Assembly: GCA_022564295.1 (NCBI GenBank)
Contig: JADFLR010000007.1
Span: forward strand, 62,001-126,000
Length of the DNA: 64,000 nt
Origin: Bacteroidota bacterium
Lineage (GTDB): Bacteria > Bacteroidota > Ignavibacteria > Ignavibacteriales > Ignavibacteriaceae
Reading direction: 5' to 3'
The translations under genes were made by a program, and so were the position numbers. The notes beneath the pieces were generated by a model, which worked only from the letters and a program-made list of their open reading frames with translations, was not told the DNA's origin and ran no database searches. Numbering within the stretch: the first letter of the stretch is position 1; the number at the start of each line of letters is the position of its first letter. This document shows, one piece after another, positions 47,369 through 55,558 of this stretch.

Positions 47369-49501
47369 ATGAAGAAGTCATTACTTTTCCTGTGTATAGT
47401 AATTGCTTTTGCTACTTTAATAAATGCTCAAGTCAGCAACAATTGGTTCGATCTTGATACGGTTAAGGCAGGAAAATTTGATACCGGCAAAATGTGGACT
47501 TTTGAATATCCACCCATCGATTATTTTGAAAAAGAATACCGGTTTACTCCCGATGAAGATTGGTTTGATCATGTAAGAATGGCAGCATTAAAGTTTGCCA
47601 CTTACTGTTCAGCTTCGTTTGTTTCGGAAGATGGGCTTGTAATGACAAATCATCACTGTGCCAGGCGAAGTGTTACCCTCGTTACTCTTGAAGGAGAGGA
47701 CCTTCATGAGAACGGATTTATTTCATACATTCTTGATGATGAAAGACTTGTTCCCGGTTTGTTTGTTGATCAGTTAGTTTATTTTCAAGACGTAACTGAT
47801 GAAATCCAGGATGCAATGGATGAAGGAAAAACAGAGGATGAAAAATTAGCAATCAAATCAAGAATTGTTGAAGAAATTGAAACAAGGGTTGCAGAAGAAA
47901 CAGGATTAGATGTTTCAATCACACCTTTATATGAAGGCGGGCGCTACTCTCTTTATGGTTATAAAAGATATAATGATGTGCGGCTCGTTTTTGCTCCCGA
48001 AGAACAATTAGGCTCTTTTGGAGGAGATGATGATAATTTCACTTATCCTCGTTATAACCTGGATTATTCATTCTTCAGAGTTTATGATGATGACGGTGAA
48101 CCTCTTAAAACTGATCACTACTACAAATGGAGTGATAAAGGAGCAGAGGTTAATGAGCCGGTGTTTGTTGTTGGTAATCCCGGATCAACAAACCGATTGA
48201 AAACTGTGGCACAGTTGGAATATTTCAGAGATATTTCTTATCCGCGTACTTTGGAACTTATTAAAGGACTCATCGACACTTATGAAACACTTATTGAAAA
48301 TGATCCTGAGAGAGAGTTAGAATTGAAAGACAGACTACTTAACTTTCTTAATTCTAAAAAAGCATACTCAGGTATGCTGAAAGGATTAAGAGACCCAATA
48401 CTGATGCAAAGGAAAAGAGATTTTGAGAATAATTTTATATTAGCAGTTCAATCCGATGAAGAATTAAATGAAAAATACAGCGACCTTTGGGAAAATATTG
48501 AAGAGATAAGAAGTGAATTAAGCAAAATATCTAATAAAAGATTCTCGTTGAGAATGAGCGGGTTCACCACTCCTAGATATTTCTTTATTGCTGAGGAGTT
48601 AGTAAATATTGCAGAAGAACTTAAGAAACCTGAAAGTGAAAGAGATGACCTGTATGTTGGTAAAGAGTTGGATCTATCAATCGAATCAATGATGCCCGAA
48701 GATTTTGATTATGACATGAACAACAAATTATTGAAGCAAAAAATTAAAATCCTTTCAGAGAATTTGGGAAACGATAAAGAAATCATTCAAAAAATGACCG
48801 ATGGAAAAACAGGTGATGAAGCTGTTGATTACATTCTTTCAAATTCTTCTTTAACTAATGCAGATGATATAAAAGAACTTGTTGCAGAAGGACCTGATGC
48901 TATTCTGAATGGAGACGATCCTTTTATTTACTTTATCCTTACTACAAAAGAAACGAGCGAAGAACTCAATGCCAAAGTGGATGAACTGACAGAACTTGAA
49001 GACATCTATAATGAAAAATTAGGAAGAGCTTTATTTGAAGTTTACGGTACTTCTATTCCACCTGATGCAACATTTACACTTAGAATTTCTGACGGTGTTG
49101 TAAAAGGTTTTCCGTACAACGGTACCATAGCGCCTCCATATACAACATTTTATGGAATGTATGACAGATATTATTCTTTCAATAAAGAATTTCCCTGGAG
49201 CTTACCTGAAAGATGGGAAAACCCTTCGGAAGATTTTGATCTTTCTACGAAATTCAATTTTGTTACAACTAATGATATTACCGGAGGAAGCTCCGGCAGC
49301 GCAATGATAAACAAAGATGCTGAAGTAGTTGGTATTGCCTTTGATGGTAATGTTCAGGGTTTACCCGGTATCTTTATATTCAGAACTGAAGTAAACAGAA
49401 CTGTTGGCGTTCACTCTTCAGGAATAATGGAAGCGCTGGAAAACATTTATAATCTTAACCGTATCTTGGAAGAACTGAAGAGCGGGCAAATGGTTAGATA
49501 A
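47369..49501 (+). CDS. S46 family dipeptidyl peptidase (DPP7/DPP11 type)
   Basis: A secreted serine exopeptidase that removes N-terminal dipeptides from oligopeptides. 710 residues, the usual size. Signal peptide LLFLCIVIAFATLINA. Catalytic-site landmarks: the His pair 95-96 in LVMTNHHCARRS, GGDDDNFTYPRYNLDYSFFR with the Asp, and GGSSGSAMINKDAEVVGIAFDGN with nucleophile Ser642. The residue eighteen after Ser642 is Gly660; in this family Gly at that place goes with DPP7-like cleavage after hydrophobic residues, and Arg with DPP11-like cleavage after Asp/Glu. Likely works with the following S9 peptidase in peptide scavenging. Confidence 0.93.
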   Translation: MKKSLLFLCIVIAFATLINAQVSNNWFDLDTVKAGKFDTGKMWTFEYPPIDYFEKEYRFTPDEDWFDHVRMAALKFATYCSASFVSEDGLVMTNHHCARRSVTLVTLEGEDLHENGFISYILDDERLVPGLFVDQLVYFQDVTDEIQDAMDEGKTEDEKLAIKSRIVEEIETRVAEETGLDVSITPLYEGGRYSLYGYKRYNDVRLVFAPEEQLGSFGGDDDNFTYPRYNLDYSFFRVYDDDGEPLKTDHYYKWSDKGAEVNEPVFVVGNPGSTNRLKTVAQLEYFRDISYPRTLELIKGLIDTYETLIENDPERELELKDRLLNFLNSKKAYSGMLKGLRDPILMQRKRDFENNFILAVQSDEELNEKYSDLWENIEEIRSELSKISNKRFSLRMSGFTTPRYFFIAEELVNIAEELKKPESERDDLYVGKELDLSIESMMPEDFDYDMNNKLLKQKIKILSENLGNDKEIIQKMTDGKTGDEAVDYILSNSSLTNADDIKELVAEGPDAILNGDDPFIYFILTTKETSEELNAKVDELTELEDIYNEKLGRALFEVYGTSIPPDATFTLRISDGVVKGFPYNGTIAPPYTTFYGMYDRYYSFNKEFPWSLPERWENPSEDFDLSTKFNFVTTNDITGGSSGSAMINKDAEVVGIAFDGNVQGLPGIFIFRTEVNRTVGVHSSGIMEALENIYNLNRILEELKSGQMVR

Positions 49502-49596
49502 TTAATATTAAATCTTTAATTTAAAGTCGTCCTTGCGCTACTTTTTTTATATATAACTACTTATTCGATTTATCCATATTTATACGGAGCATCAAA

Positions 49597-51639
49597 ATGC
49601 TAAGGTTATTCACTTATTCTTTTCTTTCACTAATGTTTTTTCTAACTGCTGCTCTTACTGCACAGGAAAACACTTTCACGTCATACGATTTACTAAGAAT
49701 GAGGTTTGTGGTTGAAACATCAATCTCACCCGATGGCAATTTTATAGCTTATACGGTTCACGCTCCGCGGCAGCTAACGGATAAACCAGGTAAACATTAC
49801 CGTTATTTATATTTGTATGATTTGGCGAATGAAAAATCTATGGAGTTATTGGGTGATAAAGTTTTAATTTCCTCAATTGCCTGGATGCCTGATTCAAAAT
49901 CCATAACTTTCCTTGCCAAGTTAAATGATGATAAATACATTCAGGTATATCAGTTAATGATAGATTCCGGCGAACCCGCTGCAATAACAAACTCTTTTCA
50001 CAATGTTTTGCAGTATCAAATGAGTAAAGATGGAAATCAGTTAGCTTTTGTTTCCACTTCTGTGGTTAGTGAAGAAAAACAAAACTTACTTGAAAACGGT
50101 TTTGATGCAGAAATTTATGAGGAAGAATATCTTGATAGAAATCTTTATCTGCTAAATCTTAAATCGCAAAGCATGGATCCTCGCCAGCTAACCGAAAATG
50201 TTTCTGTTTACGACTTTCGATGGAGTCCTGACGGAAAACAAATTGCAGCATTCATTGCCGATAAAAACCTTGTCGATTATTCCTATATGTTTAAAAGAGT
50301 TTACCTTATCGATACATTCACTGGAAAACGTTCGTTACATTTGGAAAATCCAGGTAAGATAAGTCAAATGGTTTGGAGCCCTGATAGTAAGCACATCGCT
50401 TTCATAGCAGCATCAGGCATTAATGATGCTGTAACCGGAAGTCTCTTCATTACCGAAGTTCCGAATACAAATAAGTTTGAGGAGTTAAAAAATTATGCTG
50501 AGGGTCTTGAGCTTTCTATCAGAAAAGTTGAATGGAAAGATGATAATACAGTGTTATTCCTTTCGGAGGAAGGTGTGGATATTTCTTTAAGTGAACAAGG
50601 AATTGATAATGCAGAACGAAAGATGCTCATCAATCCCGGGCAAATCGTGTTCAGAAGTTTTGATGTTAATGATGATTTTATCTCTTTAGCAGGAAACAAT
50701 TCTAAACATCCATCAGAGTTATACAGTTTTACAATTATAGATAAGAAACTTGCTAAATTAACCGACGTTAATCCCTGGCTGCAAGAATTAAATCTAGCGA
50801 AACAGGAGAAAATAATTTACAATGCTCGCGACGGATTGGAAATTCAAGCCACACTTATCTATCCCGTAGATTATGAAAAAGGGAAAAAATATCCGCTAAT
50901 ATGTATGATACATGGAGGTCCCGAAAGTGCTCTCCAAAATGGCTGGCAAACTTCTTATAACCGTTGGGGACAAATTGCTGCTGCTAATGGTTTTTTTGTA
51001 TTTATGCCAAATTATAGAGCGGGTTCCGGCAGAGGAGTTGATTTTACGATGAAAGGTTTTGGTGATACAGGTGGTGCAGAGTTCACCGATGTACTTGACG
51101 GAATTGATTACTTAGTTAAACAAGGGCTAATTGATAAAAAACGAGTTGGTATTGGCGGTGGTTCTTATGGTGGATTCTTTGCTGCGTTGGGTGCAACAAG
51201 ATACACAGATTATTTTGCCGCTTCGGTAATGTTTGTTGGTGTAACTGACCAGGTTTCGAAAAGATTAACTACTGATATTCCGTTCGAGGATTATTTTGTG
51301 CATTGGGGATTTTGGACTTACGAAAATGAAGACCTTGTTTGGGCAAGAAGTCCTGTACGATATGTTAAGGATAGCAAAACACCTACTTTAATTCTTGGCG
51401 GAAAAGAAGATACCCGGGTTCATCCTTCCCAGAGTTTGGAACTTTACAGAGGATTAAAAGTTCATGGCGTTGCTCCAGTTCGTTTAATACGATATCCGGG
51501 TGAAGCACATGGTAACCGTAAAAACACTTCGAGGTTGGATTACAGTTTAAGAACTATGCGCTGGTTTAATTATTATTTGAATAGTGATAATCCGAAAGAT
51601 GAAATGCCAAACAAGTATTTGGAAATAGAACTCCAATAA
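49597..51639 (+). CDS. S9 family prolyl oligopeptidase-type peptidase
   Basis: 680-residue secreted peptidase. Signal peptide FLSLMFFLTAALTAQ. Residues about 45-390 are a WD40/PD40-like propeller (ISPDGNFIAYTVH, WMPDSKSITFLAK, WSPDGKQIAAFIAD, WSPDSKHIAFIAA) that restricts access to the active site. The alpha/beta-hydrolase domain has the Ser in IGGGSYGGFFAA, Asp in LGGKEDTRVHP and His in YPGEAHGN. The substrate may be dipeptides or acylated peptides; exact specificity not shown. Followed by a palindromic repeat/terminator. Confidence 0.92.
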   Translation: MLRLFTYSFLSLMFFLTAALTAQENTFTSYDLLRMRFVVETSISPDGNFIAYTVHAPRQLTDKPGKHYRYLYLYDLANEKSMELLGDKVLISSIAWMPDSKSITFLAKLNDDKYIQVYQLMIDSGEPAAITNSFHNVLQYQMSKDGNQLAFVSTSVVSEEKQNLLENGFDAEIYEEEYLDRNLYLLNLKSQSMDPRQLTENVSVYDFRWSPDGKQIAAFIADKNLVDYSYMFKRVYLIDTFTGKRSLHLENPGKISQMVWSPDSKHIAFIAASGINDAVTGSLFITEVPNTNKFEELKNYAEGLELSIRKVEWKDDNTVLFLSEEGVDISLSEQGIDNAERKMLINPGQIVFRSFDVNDDFISLAGNNSKHPSELYSFTIIDKKLAKLTDVNPWLQELNLAKQEKIIYNARDGLEIQATLIYPVDYEKGKKYPLICMIHGGPESALQNGWQTSYNRWGQIAAANGFFVFMPNYRAGSGRGVDFTMKGFGDTGGAEFTDVLDGIDYLVKQGLIDKKRVGIGGGSYGGFFAALGATRYTDYFAASVMFVGVTDQVSKRLTTDIPFEDYFVHWGFWTYENEDLVWARSPVRYVKDSKTPTLILGGKEDTRVHPSQSLELYRGLKVHGVAPVRLIRYPGEAHGNRKNTSRLDYSLRTMRWFNYYLNSDNPKDEMPNKYLEIELQ

Positions 51640-51651
51640 TGTTTTGTGATC

Positions 51652-51687
51652 GTAGGGGCGTAATGCATTACGTCCTAACTTTTTCTT
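51652..51687 (+). terminator. Palindromic intergenic repeat acting as terminator
   Basis: A palindrome with centre ATGCAT: GGGGCGTAATGCATTACG, with slightly imperfect outer arms (GTAGGGG against TCCTAAC), followed by T-rich CTTTTTCTTTTTTT. This kind of palindromic repeat (GTAGGGGCG-type) is widely scattered in some bacterial genomes. It lies between two converging genes. Confidence 0.6.
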
Positions 51688-51690
51688 TTT

Positions 51691-52239
51691 TTACAACGTA
51701 TAATTGAAATAAAAATTAAGAGAAGAATATTGTACAAGTGTATTATTAAATGTTAATCCGTATTCAATACCTGCACCTAATTTAAAACCGCTCAGGCTAA
51801 AACCCCGCAAATCCCAACCTGCTGAAAGAGAAAGCACAACACCGTAACCCCAAACATCAGTATCACTGAATGTTCTGTCATTAAGAGCCAACAAGCCAAC
51901 TCCTTCCTCAATAAAAATCCCCTCTTCAAAATATTGTGTAGCTATTCCTTTAAAAGAAAAACCCTGAACAAACGGGAAATATGGTTTTCGAACATTTGGA
52001 ATAATTGCATTAAAATCCTTTGCGTAAATATAGCTCAATCTTGGAGTAACTTCTAAAAACATAGCAAAGTTTGTTTCGATGTAAATGGAAGCAGTGAATG
52101 CAGCAATGGAAGGGGATTCCCCTGTGATAGTACCGCCGCCGATAGAACCACCCGCACCAAATCTTAATTGTGCGAAGGCGATTGATGATAAAAAAAATAT
52201 AAACAGCAGAACTTTTATTGGTATAGAGAATAATTTCAT
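51691..52239 (-). CDS. Small outer-membrane barrel-like protein
   Basis: 182 residues with signal peptide (VLLFIFFLSSIAFAQ) and alternating polar/hydrophobic strands such as LRFGAGGSIGGGTITG, IYIETNFAMFLEVTPRLSYIYA and GYGVVLSLSAGWDLRG, ending NFYFNYTL with a terminal aromatic pattern. The length suggests about eight strands. No enzyme motif. Could be a small porin-like or adhesin-like protein; I cannot name a family. Confidence 0.65.
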   Translation of the reverse strand: MKLFSIPIKVLLFIFFLSSIAFAQLRFGAGGSIGGGTITGESPSIAAFTASIYIETNFAMFLEVTPRLSYIYAKDFNAIIPNVRKPYFPFVQGFSFKGIATQYFEEGIFIEEGVGLLALNDRTFSDTDVWGYGVVLSLSAGWDLRGFSLSGFKLGAGIEYGLTFNNTLVQYSSLNFYFNYTL

Positions 52240-52362
52240 TTAATTTTCTATAATTGGTTTAATTAATTTATTTTTACATCATCAAAGATAAAGGTAAAAA
52301 ATGAAGCGTACACTCTATACTTATAAAACTGCTTTTACATTAGTGTACGAATAAAAATAATT

Positions 52363-52698
52363 ATGAATAAAAAATCAGAAATAAAAATATCCGTTGAACT
52401 TGATGATAATAAAATGCCTGTAAAGATTGAGTGGGAAGCCGCCGATGCTAATTTTAAAGGTACAAAACCCGCAAAAACTTTAATGCTTTCTCTTTGGGAT
52501 GAAAAAGAAAATGTTACACTAGGAATTGATCTCTGGACAAAAGAGATGAGCGTTGAGGAAATGAATTTGCATTACCATCAAATACTGCTTAAAATGGCGG
52601 ATACATTTGAACGAGCAACACGCAATACAGAAGCCGCAAATCTATTAAGAGATTTCAACAGCAAGTTTGCAAGGAAACTGGAATTGAAGGAGAAATGA
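52363..52698 (+). CDS. gldC: Gliding motility protein GldC-like
   Basis: 111 residues closely fitting GldC: KKSEIKISVELDDNKMPVKIEWEAAD near the start, MLSLWDEKENVTLGIDLWTKEMSVEEMN, and YHQILLKMADTFERATRNTEAANLLRDF. GldC was found in the gliding set of Flavobacterium, but its role is accessory and it occurs in non-gliding relatives. Known gliding or T9SS partners (gldB, gldK-N) are not near it here. Stand-alone between two minus-strand genes. Confidence 0.85.
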   Translation: MNKKSEIKISVELDDNKMPVKIEWEAADANFKGTKPAKTLMLSLWDEKENVTLGIDLWTKEMSVEEMNLHYHQILLKMADTFERATRNTEAANLLRDFNSKFARKLELKEK

Positions 52699-52879
52699 AT
52701 AGTGAATTGACGGTCTGGCTATGTCCGTTAACGAATTTTGTAATACTTCTGTTTCGGCTTTTAATTCTGCTATTAAATTTTCAATTGAATAATAGTTATA
52801 CTCTAAGCGGAATTCAACCTGCACACAGAAATTTGTTCTAACAACAAAATAGCAAATAAAATATTTATTACATTTGCAA

Positions 52880-53401
52880 TTATACACCTTTCTCTTTATC
52901 CGGGTTTTGATTATATGTATTACTCCTGCCGCGAGGTATAGACAATGATATCCATTCCTTCCCAACGATCATTCTTGCTATATAAACTATTTGCCCAACA
53001 TGGTAACTTACGTGCGCAAGCGAACGGTGGAGTGCATCGGCTACGGTTAATTCTTTTTCTCTTATTGTAACAGTTTTATCCAAATCATCATCCGATAACT
53101 CATCCAGAGTTGTTAGAAGCACAATCCATCCATCATCCCATAACTGCAATAGTTCTGATTTTGTTAGATTTCTTTCCTCAAATTCTGCATCACGTTTCCT
53201 CCACGGTTTCTCTCCGTCTGTTGTCATAAAATCAGTAAACCTTGAATTGAGATTGCCTGAAATGTGAGCTACAATAACAGATATTGAATTATTATCATCA
53301 CCGAATAGCTTATTTACTCCATTTTCCGGTGTCTGTTTTATAGCACCTTCGCCAAGTTTTTTATAACGAAGATATTCAGCTTTAATTGATGATATTATCA
53401 T
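52880..53401 (-). CDS. DUF1572/DinB-like four-helix protein
   Basis: A 173-residue DinB-fold protein. Three His candidates for a metal site lie in VIVAHISGN, ADALHRSLAHVSYHVGQIVYIARMI. The SYHVGQ motif is standard for DUF1572/DinB-like families, some of which use a metal for thiol transfer or related chemistry; no substrate is known here. The next gene in the same direction is a nitrilase-family protein, with repeat R1 in between. Confidence 0.75.
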   Translation of the reverse strand: MIISSIKAEYLRYKKLGEGAIKQTPENGVNKLFGDDNNSISVIVAHISGNLNSRFTDFMTTDGEKPWRKRDAEFEERNLTKSELLQLWDDGWIVLLTTLDELSDDDLDKTVTIREKELTVADALHRSLAHVSYHVGQIVYIARMIVGKEWISLSIPRGRSNTYNQNPDKEKGV

Positions 53402-53429
53402 TTGTTAATCCTTTCAAATTTTGAACTCT

Positions 53430-53507
53430 TCTGTGTCTTCCCCTTATCAAAGAGGAGAAAAAAACATCCTTCATCCCACATTCTAAAAGGGGGGAAAGAG
53501 GGGATTA
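53430..53507 (-). repeat. Dispersed imperfect palindromic repeat, copy R1
   Basis: Two back-to-back palindromic units: CCCCTTATCAAAGAGG near the left and CATTCTAAAAGGGGGG near the right. Similar in order to copy R2 at 54367-54437. The right edge runs to the stop codon (TTA on the + strand at 53505-53507) of the nitrilase-like gene. Confidence 0.5.
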
Positions 53508-54326
53508 CTTAGTTAACCAATCTTCATATAATTCCGGTCTTCTATCCCTTAAAAATAATTTATTTGCGTGTGAAGTTTTTACTTTTTCCTGATCAATATC
53601 GCAGTAAAGTATCTCATCTTTTCCTCTTTTAGCTTTTGCAATTACAATGCCTTCGGGATTGCAGACAAAAGACTCCCCTGAGAAAGTTAAACATTCTTCT
53701 TCACCAACTCTGTTACACAAAGCTGTAAAATATCCATTTTGAAATGATGCTACTCTTAACTCAGCTTCGTAGAGACCTTCGGGCCATTCGCCTACTGTAC
53801 CTGCTTGCGGAATGAAGACCACTTCGGCTCCTTTCAATGCAAGTGCGCGCATATATTCCGGGTAGTGTCTATCATAACAAATTGCAATTCCTATTTTACC
53901 GAACTTAGTTTCATAAACAGGTGCTCCGTTATTTCCGGGTGAATAATATCCTTTTTCATGAAAGCATGCATAATCTGTAATATGTATCATTCTTGTTACA
54001 CCAAGAATATTTCCATCAATATTAATTACTGGTGAGGAATCATAAAAGTTGTCACCATCTTTTTCATAAATATTTAGAATAATCACAACTCCAAATTCTA
54101 TTGCGAATTTTGAAAACACTTCAGTAATCGGACCCGGAATAGTTTCAGCAAGTTTTATTTTATTTTCACCAACAGGTTTCTGTGGATAGAAGGGAGTAAA
54201 AGTAAGTTCGGCAAAACAGATAATGTTTGCTCCATTTCCCGCAGCTTCTTTAACAGAATGAACTGCTTTGTTTATATTTGATTTAATATCTTTTGATGCG
54301 GTTTGTTGGATAAGTGCTATTTTCAT
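53505..54326 (-). CDS. Carbon-nitrogen hydrolase (nitrilase superfamily) with unusual triad
   Basis: A 273-residue nitrilase-fold protein related to N-carbamoylputrescine amidases. Glu40 (CFAELTFTPFYP) and nucleophile Cys150 (IGIAICYDRHYPEYMR) are in place. The segment that normally reads R-K-x-H with the catalytic Lys reads TRMIHI (111-116), so Lys is apparently replaced by Met113; the later HEKGYYSPG supplies the second conserved Glu. Activity is therefore uncertain, and the protein may use another residue or be a non-hydrolysing relative. Upstream on the minus strand is a sugar-dehydrogenase-like lipoprotein gene. Confidence 0.75.
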   Translation of the reverse strand: MKIALIQQTASKDIKSNINKAVHSVKEAAGNGANIICFAELTFTPFYPQKPVGENKIKLAETIPGPITEVFSKFAIEFGVVIILNIYEKDGDNFYDSSPVINIDGNILGVTRMIHITDYACFHEKGYYSPGNNGAPVYETKFGKIGIAICYDRHYPEYMRALALKGAEVVFIPQAGTVGEWPEGLYEAELRVASFQNGYFTALCNRVGEEECLTFSGESFVCNPEGIVIAKAKRGKDEILYCDIDQEKVKTSHANKLFLRDRRPELYEDWLTK

Positions 54327-54366
54327 TTTTATTTATCCCTGCTTTCTAAGAGTTTTTCGAACCCTT

Positions 54367-54437
54367 GTCTGTCTCCACTTTACCAAAGGGAAAAAATAAA
54401 TTCCACCCTTTGAAAAGGAAGAAAAAGGGAAGTATTA
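54367..54437 (-). repeat. Dispersed imperfect palindromic repeat, copy R2
   Basis: Related to R1: CTGTCTCCACTTTACCAAAG, then an A-rich spacer, then CCACCCTTTGAAAAGGAAG. The right edge again coincides with a TAA stop (TTA on + at 54435-54437), this time of the sugar-dehydrogenase-like gene. Confidence 0.5.
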
Positions 54438-55553
54438 ATTACTATAACTTATTCTGTAAATCTTTCCTGCAAAATCATCAGAAACCAAAAGAGATCCATC
54501 AGGCATTTGTTGGATATCTACAGGTCTGCCTGAAACCGATTCACCTTTTAACCATCCTTCAGCAAAGGGTTCATAACTTATTACTGAACTGTCATTTAAC
54601 CTTACAAGTGTAATTCTATAACCGATTTTTTCACTCCTGTTCCAGCTTCCATGCTCAGCAATAAATATTTGATTTTTATACTCAGCAGGGAACATATTGC
54701 CTGTGTAGAAACGCATTCCGAGAGAAGCAACGTGAGGACCAAGTTCCTGAGCAGGCAAAGTAAACTCAGATGCAAAGTGACCGCTGCCGAATTCAGGATC
54801 AGGAACGTTTGTGCCGTGCCAGAAAGGAAAACCGAAATGTAAATCCTTTGCAGGTGCGTGGTTCAATTCATCGGGAGGAATATTATCGCCCAACATATCT
54901 CTTCCGTTATCTGTAAACCATAACTCATTTGTTACGGGATGCCAATCAAACCCAACTGTGTTGCGAACACCATTTGCAAAAATTTCAAAATCGGTTCCAT
55001 CAAAATTCATTCTTGTAATTGATGCAAAACGTTCATCTGATTCCAAACAAACATTGCACGGTGCTCCAACCGGAACATATAATTTTTCATCAGGCCCAAA
55101 CCTGATAAACTTCCATCCATGATGAGATTCAGTGGGAAAATCATCACGTACAATTACAGGAGAAGGATTGTCGCGAAAAGTGTTTTCGATATTTTCGTAC
55201 TTTAATATTCTGCTAACTTCGGCCACATAAAGAGCGCCATCTCTAATAGCGACACCGTTCGGCATTCTCAATCCCGATGCTACAACAATAATTTCATCCG
55301 CCTTATAATCATTATCGTTATCCACAACCGCATAAACTTTATCGGATGAACGTGTACCAACAAATAAAATTCCGTTTTCACTCAGCACCATCGACCTTGC
55401 ATTTGGAACATCTGCATAAGTTTCTATAATAAAACCAGGTGGCATAGATATTTCATCAGTGCTTATCTGCCCGATATTCGAATCGCAAGAAATTAGTGCA
55501 AGTGAAAGAAGACAAATTAACGCTGCAGGTTTACTGTAATTATATTTTTTCAT
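54435..55553 (-). CDS. PQQ-type sugar dehydrogenase-like lipoprotein (sorbosone dehydrogenase family)
   Basis: A 372-residue protein with lipobox LLSLALISCDSN (Cys23), so probably tethered to a membrane. The propeller body has RSMVLSENGILFVGTRSSDKVYAV, SGLRMPNGVAIRDGALYVAEVSRI, FDWHPVTNELWFTDNGRDMLGD, SHHGWKFIRFGPDEKLYVPVG and IFIAEHGSWNRSEKIGYRI. These match the sorbosone/glucose dehydrogenase family that binds PQQ. I do not see a haem domain. The sugar oxidised is unknown, and some members of this family may only bind ligands. Confidence 0.8.
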   Translation of the reverse strand: MKKYNYSKPAALICLLSLALISCDSNIGQISTDEISMPPGFIIETYADVPNARSMVLSENGILFVGTRSSDKVYAVVDNDNDYKADEIIVVASGLRMPNGVAIRDGALYVAEVSRILKYENIENTFRDNPSPVIVRDDFPTESHHGWKFIRFGPDEKLYVPVGAPCNVCLESDERFASITRMNFDGTDFEIFANGVRNTVGFDWHPVTNELWFTDNGRDMLGDNIPPDELNHAPAKDLHFGFPFWHGTNVPDPEFGSGHFASEFTLPAQELGPHVASLGMRFYTGNMFPAEYKNQIFIAEHGSWNRSEKIGYRITLVRLNDSSVISYEPFAEGWLKGESVSGRPVDIQQMPDGSLLVSDDFAGKIYRISYSN

Positions 55554-55558
55554 AATTA

